48,662 nt of DNA from Candidatus Dactylopiibacterium sp. (lineage in GTDB: Bacteria; Pseudomonadota; Gammaproteobacteria; Burkholderiales; Rhodocyclaceae): NCBI GenBank assembly GCA_031119555.1, contig JAVHXQ010000027.1, forward strand, positions 1 through 48,662. The letters are read 5' to 3'. The notes beneath the pieces were generated by a model. That model was given only the letters and a program-made list of their open reading frames with translations. It was not told where the DNA came from and searched no databases. Made by a program: the position numbers and the translations under genes. Positions 40,910 through 48,662 of the stretch are shown here, in pieces (position 1 is the stretch's first letter; each line of letters opens with the position of its first letter).

Positions 40910-41821
40910 ATGAACTACGCATCGATCATCAGGGAAATCGGACGCGGCGCCAAGGGCGCGCGCGACATGGACGAGGAGCAGGCCGCGTGGCTCTTTGCCC
41001 AGATTCTCGAAGGCCGCGTGCCAGACCTCGAACTGGGCGCGCTGCTGCTGTCGCTACGCATCAAGGGCGAAACCGCCGCCGAGCTGCGCGGTTTTCTCGC
41101 CGCGCTCGACGAACGCACGCGCCAGGTTGTGGTGCCGGAAGGGCCGCGCTGCGTGCTGCTCCCCACCTACAACGGCGCGCGCAAGCAACCCAACCTGATG
41201 CCGCTGGTGGCCCTGCTGCTCGCCCGCGAGGGGGTGCCGGTGCTGATCCAGGGGCGGCATGATTTCGAATCGCGGGTCAGCCCGTTCGCGCTGCTCGCCG
41301 AGCTGGGCGTGCGCCCCGAAAGCAGCCTTCCCGGCGCCGCTTCCATGCTCGCCAACCGCCGCGTGGCCTGCCTGCGGCTGGACATGCTCGCGCGCGGACT
41401 CGACTGGCTGCTGAGCCTGCGCCTCACGCTGGGCGTGCGCAACTCGGGCCACACGCTGGCGAAGCTGCTCGACCCTTGCCGCGGGCGCAGCGTGCGCGTG
41501 GTGGCCGTCACCCACCCGCCCTATCTCGAATCGATGCAGGCCCTGCTCGAATCGCGCCAGGCCAACGCACTGCTGATGCGCGGAACCGAGGGCGAGGCCT
41601 ACGCGGCGCCGCGCCGGCGCCCACGCCTGCTCGGCTTCATCGACGGCAAGCCGATGGAGCTCTACGACGCCGCCGGATCGGATGCGGACGCGGTGGAAGG
41701 CGAAGTCTGCACGGTGCCCGAGAATGCCGACCTCATCCGCCGCATGCTTGACGGCCGCGTGCCGGTGCCGCGCGCGATCCTGGATCAGGTGGAAGCCTTG
41801 CACCGGCTCGCGACGCACTGA
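40910..41821 (+). CDS. ybiB: YbiB/TrpD2-type DNA-binding protein
   Basis: A 303-aa protein of the anthranilate phosphoribosyltransferase fold (COG0547 relative), but lacking the PRPP-binding glycine motif of true TrpD. YbiB of E. coli binds nucleic acids through a basic surface and is LexA-regulated. The N-terminal helical domain reads [20 protein letters not shown], then SLRIKGETAAELRGFLAALDERTR; LPTYNGARKQPNLMPLVALLLAREGVPV and LDWLLSLRLTLGVRNSGHTLAKLLDP are typical. Monocistronic; followed by the palindrome GGGCCGCGCGCGGCCC (41826-41841), possibly a weak terminator. Confidence 0.87.
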   Translation: MNYASIIREIGRGAKGARDMDEEQAAWLFAQILEGRVPDLELGALLLSLRIKGETAAELRGFLAALDERTRQVVVPEGPRCVLLPTYNGARKQPNLMPLVALLLAREGVPVLIQGRHDFESRVSPFALLAELGVRPESSLPGAASMLANRRVACLRLDMLARGLDWLLSLRLTLGVRNSGHTLAKLLDPCRGRSVRVVAVTHPPYLESMQALLESRQANALLMRGTEGEAYAAPRRRPRLLGFIDGKPMELYDAAGSDADAVEGEVCTVPENADLIRRMLDGRVPVPRAILDQVEALHRLATH

Positions 41822-41966
41822 AACCGGGCCGCGCGCGGCCCTCACCGCAAACATCTGTGTCCACGACGCCCGCGGCGGGCCCGTGGCGTCGATCGGCCCT
41901 TTCGCGCGGCCGGCATTGGTCTAGCATTCCGGTCTGTCCCCTCCGCCCAGCGAAGCCGCACCGACC

Positions 41967-43271
41967 ATGCGCCGGATCTATCTCTCCCTTCACAGACAAG
42001 GCCTGACCGACCGCGACGCCTGGAAGAGCCGCGCCGTGATCTGGTGCGCCGCCGCGCTCACGGGGCTCGTCGTGGTGCTGTTCTCGCGCCTGACCGATCT
42101 GGCCATCGAGGGCTTCACCGGCCTGACCACGGGACGCCGCTGGCTCCCCCTGCTGCTGTGTCCGCTCGCGGGCATCGCGATCGCCGCCCTGACGCGACGC
42201 TTCTTCGCCGGCGCCGAGGGGAGCGGCATCCCGCAGGTGATCGTGGCGCTGCGCGACGACCTGCCCGAGGAAAAAACGGGGCTCTATGTCTCGCCGCGCA
42301 TCGCCGTGGGCAAGATCGCGCTGGGCGTGGCGGCCATCGGCGCGGGGTTCTCGGCAGGCCGCGAAGGGCCGTCGGTCCAGGTGGGCGCGAGCATCATGCA
42401 TGCCTTCCGCCGGTTTCTGCCCGCGCCCACGCGCGACTACAGCCGCCACCTCGTGCTGGCGGGCGGCGCGGCGGGCATCGCGGCAGCGTTCAACACCCCG
42501 CTCGCGGGCATCGTGTTCGCCATCGAAGAGCTGGGGCGGCGCTTCGAGGAAAAAACCAGCGGCGTGCTGATCTCGGCCATCGTGCTGGCCGGCCTGATCT
42601 CGGTTTCGCTGCAGGGAAACTACATCTATTTCGGGCGCCTCGCGGTCGAGCCCGCCAGCTATCGCATCCTCTGGCCCGTCCTCGTCTGCGCCCTGGCGTG
42701 CGGCATCGCGGGCGGGCTGTTCTCGCGCGTGCTGATCCAGGCTTCGCGCCCCGACCCGAGCCGGCTCGGGCGCTGGCGTCGCGCCCACCCGCTGGCGTGG
42801 GCCGGCTTCTGCGGCCTCATGGTGGCGGCGCTGGGCTGGGTCAGCCAGGGTGCTGCGCATGGCTCGGGCTATCTCGTCACGCACGACACGCTGCTGGGGG
42901 CCATGCACATGGACGGGTACTACGCCCCCGTGAAGTTCGCGGCCACCGTGTTCACCTTCCTGTCGGGCGTGCCGGGCGGCATCTTCGCGCCCAGCCTGGC
43001 CGTGGGCGTCGGCATTGGCGCCGATCTGCACGCGCTGCTGCCGGGCGTGAGTGCGCTGTCGCTCTACGCGCTGTGCATGGCGGGCTTTCTGGCGGCGGTC
43101 ACGCAGTCGCCGCTGACGGCCTTCATCATCGTGATGGAAATGATCGATGGCCACGAAATGGTCATCAGCCTGATGGCCGTGGCCATGCTCTCGTCGCTGG
43201 TGGCGCGAAGCTTCGGGCGCCCGCTGTACGGCGCACTCGCGGATCTGCAGGCTAAACGCGCCGGCAAGTAG
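41967..43271 (+). CDS. ClC-family chloride channel/transporter
   Basis: A 434-aa integral membrane protein of the ClC family (EriC/ClcA-like). Selectivity-filter motifs are visible: EGSGIPQV (GSGIP), GREGPSVQVG (GREGP, with the gating Glu of exchangers), and GGIFAPSLAVG (GxFxP); a Tyr close to the end of the chain (GRPLYGALA) may be the anion-coordinating Tyr. There is no C-terminal CBS pair, as usual in short bacterial forms. It may act in acid resistance or halide export; unproven. Confidence 0.92.
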   Translation: MRRIYLSLHRQGLTDRDAWKSRAVIWCAAALTGLVVVLFSRLTDLAIEGFTGLTTGRRWLPLLLCPLAGIAIAALTRRFFAGAEGSGIPQVIVALRDDLPEEKTGLYVSPRIAVGKIALGVAAIGAGFSAGREGPSVQVGASIMHAFRRFLPAPTRDYSRHLVLAGGAAGIAAAFNTPLAGIVFAIEELGRRFEEKTSGVLISAIVLAGLISVSLQGNYIYFGRLAVEPASYRILWPVLVCALACGIAGGLFSRVLIQASRPDPSRLGRWRRAHPLAWAGFCGLMVAALGWVSQGAAHGSGYLVTHDTLLGAMHMDGYYAPVKFAATVFTFLSGVPGGIFAPSLAVGVGIGADLHALLPGVSALSLYALCMAGFLAAVTQSPLTAFIIVMEMIDGHEMVISLMAVAMLSSLVARSFGRPLYGALADLQAKRAGK

Positions 43272-43706
43272 TGCTTGCCCGCCTGCGGCCTTCCCGGACG
43301 CCGCCACTTTCTCCTTGCCCCGCCCCGCCAGCGCGAGCTACAAAGACAGGGCAGGCTCGCCTGCGGCAGTGACCGAAGTCCCGGAACACGTCCACTTCAC
43401 CCAAGGGGATCCGACTATCGCATCTGTGACAACACTGACATTCGAGACATCCTGACGCGGGCTCGCCCGCAACCGACGAGCGCGTGCTCTTCGACGAAAC
43501 GCCGTGCAATGCGGCGTTTCTCTGTTTACGGCCCCGGCATCCGCGCCGCCTGCCCGCACCGGGCCCCTGCTGAATCGATCGCCGACACATCCGCCTGCGG
43601 GCGCAACGGAACACCCGCGCCATTGGCTTGCGGGTTCTCCCGTACCATACTGGCGGAACCGTGCGATCATCGCGAACACGCACCATACGCATCCGGATCC
43701 TGCCAT
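43272..43706. other. 435-bp intergenic stretch
   Basis: Holds a hairpin/terminator at 43496-43527 and the presumed hemolysin III promoter region before 43707. No gene is supported. Confidence 0.4.
43496..43527 (+). terminator. possible terminator downstream of the ClC gene
   Basis: A 9-bp stem GAAACGCCG/CGGCGTTTC with a 7-base loop, followed by TCTGTTT. It is 225 bases after the ClC stop, so its link with that gene is uncertain. Confidence 0.5.
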
Positions 43707-44366
43707 ATGAGTCACACACGCCTGCAGACGCGCGGCGAGGAAATCGCCAACTGGATCAGCCACAGCCTCGGCCTCGCGGCCGCGATCGCCGGCTTTCCGG
43801 CGCTCGTCTATGTCACCACGCACCACGGCAGCGCGCTCAACATCACCGCCGTGAGCATCTATGCAAGCACGATGGTGCTCATGTTCGCGGCCTCCACGCT
43901 GTATCACATGGTGCCGCACGGCCGGCTCAAGCGGATTTTCCGCAAGGTGGACCACGCGGCCATCTACCTGCTCATCGCGGGCACCTACACGCCATTCACC
44001 TTCAGCGTGCTGGCCGGCCCCTGGGGCTGGACGCTGTTCGGCCTGATCTGGAGCCTGGCCGCGCTGGGGCTGTTCCTCAAGTTCAGCGACCGTCTGCGCC
44101 ACGAGTGGCTGTCGAGCGGGCTGTACCTGCTCATGGGCTGGCTCGTGGTGATCGCCGCCGTGCCGCTGTTCCGCAACCTTCCGGGCGTGGGCAGCGCGTG
44201 GCTGATCGCAGGTGGCCTGGCCTACACGGGCGGCGTCGCCTTCTATGCGCTGGACAGCCGCCTGCGCTACGGACATTTCGTGTGGCATCTGTTCGTGCTC
44301 GCGGGCGCGGCGTGCCATTTCTTCGCCGTGCTCTACGGCTGCACGCCCAGCGTGAGCGTGGCCTGA
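43707..44366 (+). CDS. hemolysin III family (PAQR) membrane protein
   Basis: A 219-aa protein with seven predicted transmembrane helices, of the HlyIII/YqfA branch of the PAQR family. The three conserved metal-site motifs are seen: FAASTLYHMV (Ser and His, about residue 65), DHAAIYLLIAGTYTPF (Asp and His), and HFVWHLFVLAGAACHF near the C-terminus (two His). Bacterial members are often annotated as hemolysin III, but hydrolase or membrane-homeostasis roles are more likely. Monocistronic. Confidence 0.9.
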   Translation: MSHTRLQTRGEEIANWISHSLGLAAAIAGFPALVYVTTHHGSALNITAVSIYASTMVLMFAASTLYHMVPHGRLKRIFRKVDHAAIYLLIAGTYTPFTFSVLAGPWGWTLFGLIWSLAALGLFLKFSDRLRHEWLSSGLYLLMGWLVVIAAVPLFRNLPGVGSAWLIAGGLAYTGGVAFYALDSRLRYGHFVWHLFVLAGAACHFFAVLYGCTPSVSVA

Positions 44367-44370
44367 GCGC

Positions 44371-45381
44371 TCATTGCATGTCCGGCGGCAACGCGTCGGG
44401 CGCGCTGGCGAGTTGCTGGCCGTCGATCTCGACCTGCGCGGCACGCAGATCCACCGTGTAGCCGTCGAAGGCGATGCGGATGCGCACCGGCGCGGCGTGC
44501 CAGCCCGGCGCGAGCCAGATGTCGATGAGCTTGTCGTTGGCGGTGCGCGACTGATAGTGGCGCGTATCGACCATGCCCACGGGCAGGCGCAGGCGTTCCT
44601 CTCCCAGCGCGACAAGCACGGAATCCTCGACCCAGAAATCGCCCACCACGAAGAACGCGGCCTTGGTCGTGGCCTCGTCGAGCATCGCCAGCATCTGCGG
44701 CAGCGCCGAGAGCGCCACCGCCAGCCCCTTGATCTGGCGCTCGCGGCGGTCGCTTCCGCGCGTCAGATAGACCCGCCCGGCGGCCTGGTCGATCTGGCTC
44801 GTGGAGCGCTTGGCCATGCGCTGGTCATCGCTGTGCTGACTCTGGATCTGGGCGCCCGTGAGCAGGCTCGTGGAGCGGAAATCGAGCACGCTGTCGGGCG
44901 CGCTGAGGCCGGCCGCGAGACGGCTCTCGAGCGTGACGCCATCGTGCCTCCAGCTGGCCTCGCCATAAGCCGCGAGCCCCACGACGCCCCCCGCCGAGCC
45001 CGAGAAGATCACCCGGCCCTCGCGCGGCAGCCGCAGCGCCACGTCGGCGCCACCTTCGGCCGGCGCCGATTGCCCCGCGCCGGCTTCGTCGCCGGCCAGC
45101 ACGGGCGCACTGGAGGCGACGTCGGAACCGGGCAGCGACGATGCAGCCCCCTGTGACGCCGGCGCTGGCTGCGGCCGGGCCTGCATGGCGGACGGTGCCG
45201 GCTGCGGCCGGGGTGGCGCGGCGCGGGCGATCACGCGCGGCGGCGGCAGGAAGCGGGCCTCGAGGCGCACAGCCTCGCCGGGAGGCTCTGGCGCGCTCGC
45301 CTCCCAGCCTCGCCAGCCCAGCGCGAGCGCATGCACGCAGAGGGAAAACAGCAGCGCGAAGGTCAGCGGCCGCCGGCTCAC
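44371..45381 (-). CDS. DUF3108 domain-containing exported protein
   Basis: A 336-aa protein with an N-terminal membrane/signal segment (LTFALLFSLCVHALALGW), a Pro/Ala-rich linker of about 70 residues, and a DUF3108 beta-barrel-like domain from about residue 130 (GRVIFSGSAGGVVGLAAYGEASW; later VVGDFWVEDSVLVALGEERLRLPVGMVDTRHYQSR and IDIWLAPGWHAAPVRIRIAFDG). The start is GTG. Found next to purN in many betaproteobacteria, function unknown. The 6-base gap after purN means co-transcription. Confidence 0.85.
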   Translation of the reverse strand: MSRRPLTFALLFSLCVHALALGWRGWEASAPEPPGEAVRLEARFLPPPRVIARAAPPRPQPAPSAMQARPQPAPASQGAASSLPGSDVASSAPVLAGDEAGAGQSAPAEGGADVALRLPREGRVIFSGSAGGVVGLAAYGEASWRHDGVTLESRLAAGLSAPDSVLDFRSTSLLTGAQIQSQHSDDQRMAKRSTSQIDQAAGRVYLTRGSDRRERQIKGLAVALSALPQMLAMLDEATTKAAFFVVGDFWVEDSVLVALGEERLRLPVGMVDTRHYQSRTANDKLIDIWLAPGWHAAPVRIRIAFDGYTVDLRAAQVEIDGQQLASAPDALPPDMQ

Positions 45382-45387
45382 CGGGCG

Positions 45388-46029
45388 TCAGTCCTCCAGC
45401 GGAGGGGACGTCCAGCCCGCCGCCGGCACGGTCGCGTCGCGCACGCGCACGCGGCCCTCGACGAGCGTGAGCCGCCCCTCGACGAACCAGCGCACGGCCT
45501 GCGGATAGATGCGGTGTTCCTGCTCGAGCACGCGCGCCGCGAGCGAAGCCTCGTCATCGTCGGGCAGCACCGGCACCACGGCCTGAATCACGATGGGGCC
45601 CACATCGAGTTCGGGCGTCACGAAATGCACCGAACTGCCCGCGACCCGCGCGCCGGCCTCGATCGCGCGCCGGTGCGTATGCAGCCCCGGGAAGGCCGGC
45701 AGCAGCGACGGGTGGATGTTGAGCAGGCGCCCTTCGAAACGGCGCACGAAGGCGTCGGAAAGGATGCGCATGTAGCCCGCGAGCACGACCAGATCGGGCG
45801 TGAAGCCTTCGATGCGCTCCGCCAGTGCCGCATCGAAGACCTCGCGGTCGGCGAAGTCCCTGTGATCCAGGGCCAGGGTCGCGATGCCCTGCGCATGCGC
45901 GGTGGCGAGCCCGGCCGCATCGGGCCGGTTGGAGAGCACGGCGACGATCGCCGCCCCCGGAATCCGCGCGCGCAGGATGGCCTCCATGTTGGAGCCCCGA
46001 CCCGACACCAGGATGACGATGCGCTTCAT
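45388..46029 (-). CDS. purN: phosphoribosylglycinamide formyltransferase
   Basis: Transfers formyl from 10-formyl-THF to GAR, the third step of purine synthesis. The 213-aa protein has VILVSGRGSNMEAIL at the start, the folate/active site region LVVLAGYMRILSDAFV, and the catalytic set Asn-His-Asp in NIHPSLLPAFPGLHTHRRAI and SSVHFVTPELDVGPIVIQ. Length is standard. Leads purN-DUF3108; dedA lies just upstream in the same direction with a 6-base gap, so the three may be one operon. Confidence 0.95.
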   Translation of the reverse strand: MKRIVILVSGRGSNMEAILRARIPGAAIVAVLSNRPDAAGLATAHAQGIATLALDHRDFADREVFDAALAERIEGFTPDLVVLAGYMRILSDAFVRRFEGRLLNIHPSLLPAFPGLHTHRRAIEAGARVAGSSVHFVTPELDVGPIVIQAVVPVLPDDDEASLAARVLEQEHRIYPQAVRWFVEGRLTLVEGRVRVRDATVPAAGWTSPPLED

Positions 46030-46035
46030 GCTGCT

Positions 46036-46704
46036 TCAGCCGGCCTGCTTCTCGCCGCGGGCCTGCAGCCACGCCAGGAACACCGGCAGCAGGGAGACCA
46101 GGATGATGCCCACGATGAACAGGCTCAGATTGTTCTTGATGACAGGGATGTTGGCGAAGAAGTAGCCCGCGTAGGTCAGCGACACGATCCACAACGCCCC
46201 GCCGCCCACGTTGAGCAGCAGGAAGCGGCGCGCATCCATCTGCGCCACGCCCGCCACGAAAGGCGCGAAGGTGCGCACCAGCGGCAGGAAGCGCGCGATC
46301 ACGATGGTCTTGCCGCCATGGCGCTCGAAGAAGGCGTGCGTGCGGTCGAAGCCTTGCCGGTTGAAGAAGCGCGACTGCTCCCACTGGAACACGCGTGGCC
46401 CGATCTTGCGACCGATCCAGAAGTTGAGGTTGTCACCCAGCACGGCCGCCACGAAGAGCACCAGCACCAGCAGGTGGATATCCATGCCGCCCGTCGCCGC
46501 GAGCCCCCCCGCCACGAACAGCAGCGAATCGCCGGGCAGGAACGGCGTCACCACCAGTCCCGTCTCGCAGAAGATGATGAGGAACAGGATCGCGTAGATC
46601 CAAGTGCCATATTGCGCGACCAGCACCGCGAGATACTGGTCCAGATGCAGGACGATGTCGACGAAATGCAGGACGAAGGCCCAGAGATGCGAGAGGATTT
46701 CCAT
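46036..46704 (-). CDS. DedA-family membrane protein
   Basis: A 222-aa inner-membrane protein of the DedA (SNARE-associated, VTT) family, now viewed as lipid flippases for undecaprenyl phosphate or phospholipids. Signature motifs: FCETGLVVTPFLPGDSLLFVAGGLAA and GDNLNFWIGRKIGPRVF, FFERHGGKTIVIARFLPLVRTFAPFVAGVAQM, including the essential acidic Glu and the basic Arg of the re-entrant loops. The start at 46704 follows family length; no clear Shine-Dalgarno decides it. Divergent from the SDR gene. Confidence 0.92.
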   Translation of the reverse strand: MEILSHLWAFVLHFVDIVLHLDQYLAVLVAQYGTWIYAILFLIIFCETGLVVTPFLPGDSLLFVAGGLAATGGMDIHLLVLVLFVAAVLGDNLNFWIGRKIGPRVFQWEQSRFFNRQGFDRTHAFFERHGGKTIVIARFLPLVRTFAPFVAGVAQMDARRFLLLNVGGGALWIVSLTYAGYFFANIPVIKNNLSLFIVGIILVSLLPVFLAWLQARGEKQAG

Positions 46705-46876
46705 GCGGCGCGAGGAAGGCGGAAGAAGCGGAAGGACGGTCATCATACCGGAACTGCCGCGCCGCAATCCCGCCCTTCCCGGCGCCGCGCACGGCGGCCT
46801 TTGCGCAACACCCCGCTTGCCCGGGACGGGCGCGGCGCTATGCTGGAGCCCCTTCCCTTCTCCCCGAGGCATCCTC

Positions 46877-47653
46877 ATGTTCAACGATCTGCGCGGCAAG
46901 CGCGTTCTCATCACCGGCTCCACGATGGGCATCGGCCTCGCCGCCGCGCACGCCTTCGCACGCTACGGCGCGAGGGTGGGCCTCAACGGGCGGCGCGCGC
47001 CGCACGATCTCGATACGCAGCTCGACGCCCTGCGCGCGGCGGGCGGCGAAGCCGCGTTCTTCGCGGCCGACCTCTCGCACAGCGAAGCCTGCAAGCAGCT
47101 GGTCGCCGACTTCGTCCGGCATTTTGGCGGCATCGACGTCCTCATCAACAATGCGGGCGGGCTCGTGGCGCGCCGTCCGCTCGCCGAGATCGACGACGCC
47201 TTCTTCGACGCCGTCAATGACCTGAACATGCGCTCCGCGCTCATGTGCACGCAAGCCGCGCTGCCCCACCTCAAAGCTTCCGCCGCGGCCCGTGGCGAAA
47301 CGGCCTCGGTCATCAGCGTCGGCTCCATCGCCGGCCACACCGGCGGCGGCCCCGGCGCCTCGCTCTACGGCGCGTCCAAGGCCTGGCTGCACAACATCCA
47401 GAAGAACTGGGTCGACTACCACACGACCGACCGCATCCGCTTCAACATCGTTTCGCCCGGCACCGTGGACACCGCCTTCCACGCCGACAAGAATGCCGAG
47501 ACGCGGCAGCGCATCAGCGCCGCGATTCCGCTCGGCCGCTTCGGCACGCCGGAAGAAATGGCGCCGGCCTTCCTGTTCTTCGCCTCGCACGCCTGCAGCG
47601 GCTACGTCACCGGCCAGATCCTCGACATCAACGGCGGCCAGTTCATGCCCTGA
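46877..47653 (+). CDS. SDR-family oxidoreductase
   Basis: A 258-aa short-chain dehydrogenase. Cofactor motif ITGSTMGIGLAAAHAFAR (TGxxxGIG), NNAG at INNAGGLVAR, and the catalytic Ser, Tyr and Lys in ISVGSIAGHTGGGPGASLYGASKAW; SPGTVDT follows. The Arg in NGRRAPH suggests NADP preference. The C-terminus ends GYVTGQILDINGGQFMP, a common SDR pattern. Substrate unknown. Independent of fdhD or co-transcribed (55-base gap). Confidence 0.9.
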   Translation: MFNDLRGKRVLITGSTMGIGLAAAHAFARYGARVGLNGRRAPHDLDTQLDALRAAGGEAAFFAADLSHSEACKQLVADFVRHFGGIDVLINNAGGLVARRPLAEIDDAFFDAVNDLNMRSALMCTQAALPHLKASAAARGETASVISVGSIAGHTGGGPGASLYGASKAWLHNIQKNWVDYHTTDRIRFNIVSPGTVDTAFHADKNAETRQRISAAIPLGRFGTPEEMAPAFLFFASHACSGYVTGQILDINGGQFMP

Positions 47654-47708
47654 CGCCTCGGGCTCGCCCGCCCGGCCTCCCGGCCTTCGCACGAGGTGCC
47701 TTTTCCGG

Positions 47709-48593
47709 ATGCACGCCATGGACCCCTCCCTTACCGCAGACGAAGCCGAGTTGCCGCCCACCAGCGCGCGGGCGCGTGTCCTGCGCGTGCACGGCGCGCG
47801 TGGTCACGAAGCGGAGGACGCACTGATCGAGGAAACCCCCGTGGCGCTGAGCTACAACGGCGTCTCCCACGCGGTGATGCTCGCCAGCCCGGCCGACCTC
47901 GAAGACTTCGCGCTCGGCTTCAGCCTCTCCGAAGGCATCATTGGCCACCCCCGCGAACTGCACGGGCTCGAAACTCACCCCGGCTGCGATGGCGTGGTGA
48001 TCGAAATGCAGATCGCCCAGCCGCGCTTTCTCGCCCTCAAGGCGCGCCGGCGGGCGCTCGCCGGCCGGACGGGCTGCGGCCTGTGCGGCATCGAGAGCCT
48101 CGCCGCGCTGCCGCGCGCAGCCTCGCCCGCCCCCCTGCCCCGCATCACGCTCACGCTGGCCGCCATCGACCGCGCACTGCAAGCCCTCGAAGCCCATCAG
48201 CCACTGCGCGCCCAGACAGGCGCCGCCCACGCCGCGGCCTGGGCCACACTGGACGGCACCCTGCGACTCGTGCGCGAGGATGTCGGCCGCCACAACGCGC
48301 TCGACAAGCTGGTCGGAGCCATGCTGCGCGCAGAAATCGACGTGCGAACCGGTTTCGTGCTGGTCAGCAGCCGCGCCTCCTATGAAATGGTGCAGAAAGC
48401 CCTGAGCGCCGGCATCGGCGGGCTCGTCGCCGTGTCCGCCCCCACCGCCATGGCCACGCGCAACGCGGCGCACGCGGGCCTGATCCTGGCAGGCTTCGCA
48501 CGCCCCGGCCGCCTCGTCGCCTACGCCGGCGCCGACCGCATCCAGGGCCTGACGCCCACCGCGACGACCCACGACACCCCGGCGGCCGGCTGA
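47709..48593 (+). CDS. fdhD: formate dehydrogenase accessory protein FdhD
   Basis: Sulfurtransferase (294 aa) that inserts sulfur into the Mo-bis-MGD cofactor of formate dehydrogenase. Key motif: GRTGCGLCGIESL (the CxxC, about residues 121-124), preceded by SYNGVSHAVMLASPADLEDFALGFSLSEGII and followed by VREDVGRHNALDKLVGAML, SSRASYEMVQKALSAGI, all typical. The chosen ATG (MHAMDPS) lies 12 bases after GAGGTG; an ATG three codons later is equally possible. A formate dehydrogenase is expected nearby outside the window. Confidence 0.94.
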   Translation: MHAMDPSLTADEAELPPTSARARVLRVHGARGHEAEDALIEETPVALSYNGVSHAVMLASPADLEDFALGFSLSEGIIGHPRELHGLETHPGCDGVVIEMQIAQPRFLALKARRRALAGRTGCGLCGIESLAALPRAASPAPLPRITLTLAAIDRALQALEAHQPLRAQTGAAHAAAWATLDGTLRLVREDVGRHNALDKLVGAMLRAEIDVRTGFVLVSSRASYEMVQKALSAGIGGLVAVSAPTAMATRNAAHAGLILAGFARPGRLVAYAGADRIQGLTPTATTHDTPAAG

Positions 48594-48594
48594 C

Positions 48595-48662
48595 TTATCC
48601 TTTGAAACCCCCGAACAGCACGTTCGGATCGAAAGGTGGCGCTGGCGCGGTGGGCTGGACCC
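48595..48662 (-). CDS. C-terminal end of an unidentified leftward gene (partial)
   Basis: On the minus strand the window edge reads VQPTAPAPPFDPNVLFGGFKG followed by TAA at 48595-48597, convergent with fdhD by one base. A Pro-rich run plus a hydrophobic end suggests the tail of a protein that continues beyond the window. Too short to identify. Confidence 0.4.
   Translation of the reverse strand, partial: VQPTAPAPPFDPNVLFGGFKG

Overview
The window is 48.7 kb of a high-GC chromosome from a betaproteobacterium, most like the Rhodocyclales. The basis is gene content and order (smpB opposite ratA-rnfH, a DUF4124 gene opposite guaB, guaA downstream; small DUF6116 and PP0621-type genes; PilSR; GrpE-DnaK-DnaJ), not a database search. 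Almost all of it is core housekeeping sequence read in short, tightly packed operons with many ATGA or GTGA start-stop overlaps.

Layout. 1-5.5 kb: tRNA-Val, then a leftward holB-tmk-mltG operon divergent from ygfZ; tadA with a DUF6116 gene; a secreted YbhB/PEBP protein. 5.5-6.4 kb: no intact gene, but one frame keeps a fragment resembling the N-terminal domain of a type I secretion ABC exporter. 6.43-11.41 kb: an accessory island in the 3' end of guaA. 11.4-15.8 kb: guaA, an MFS exporter and guaB. 15.9-20.7 kb: DUF4124 protein, rnfH-ratA, smpB, TRIC-like channel, SPFH protein, and a Ser/Thr kinase with a cyclic-nucleotide-binding-like domain. 20.75-24.9 kb: heat-shock genes grpE, dnaK, dnaJ behind a near-consensus sigma-32 promoter. 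25-33.3 kb: lrgA-lrgB, serS, a small unknown gene, pbpG, maeB and an aminotransferase. 33.3-39.9 kb: a lytic transglycosylase, a Lys/Ala/Pro-rich histone-H1-like protein, ampD and pilR-pilS. 40-48.6 kb: a beta-hydroxyacid dehydrogenase, ybiB, a ClC channel, a hemolysin III protein, a DUF3108 protein, purN, dedA, an SDR and fdhD.

The part most worth attention is the island. It is bounded by an 11/12-base repeat of the guaA stop region. Beside guaA lies a P4-type integrase truncated by an IS3 remnant. Beyond the far repeat sit hairpins and a leftward terminator that look like the original guaA terminator, displaced by about 5 kb. Inside is a leftward set of a small HTH regulator with a palindromic operator and then three overlapping genes: a DarT-like ADP-ribosyltransferase broken by a single-base frameshift in a G run, an intact DarT, and DarG (macro domain plus C-terminal antitoxin domain). 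This looks like a DarTG anti-phage toxin-antitoxin locus carrying a second, probably disabled, transferase in the same transcript. A 22-codon open frame with a strong Shine-Dalgarno follows darG and may be a truncated fourth gene.

Functional links: guaB and guaA carry IMP to GMP; grpE-dnaK-dnaJ form one chaperone machine; mltG, pbpG, the SLT transglycosylase and ampD all act on peptidoglycan; tmk and holB serve DNA replication; pilS-pilR should control type IV pilus genes elsewhere in the genome.
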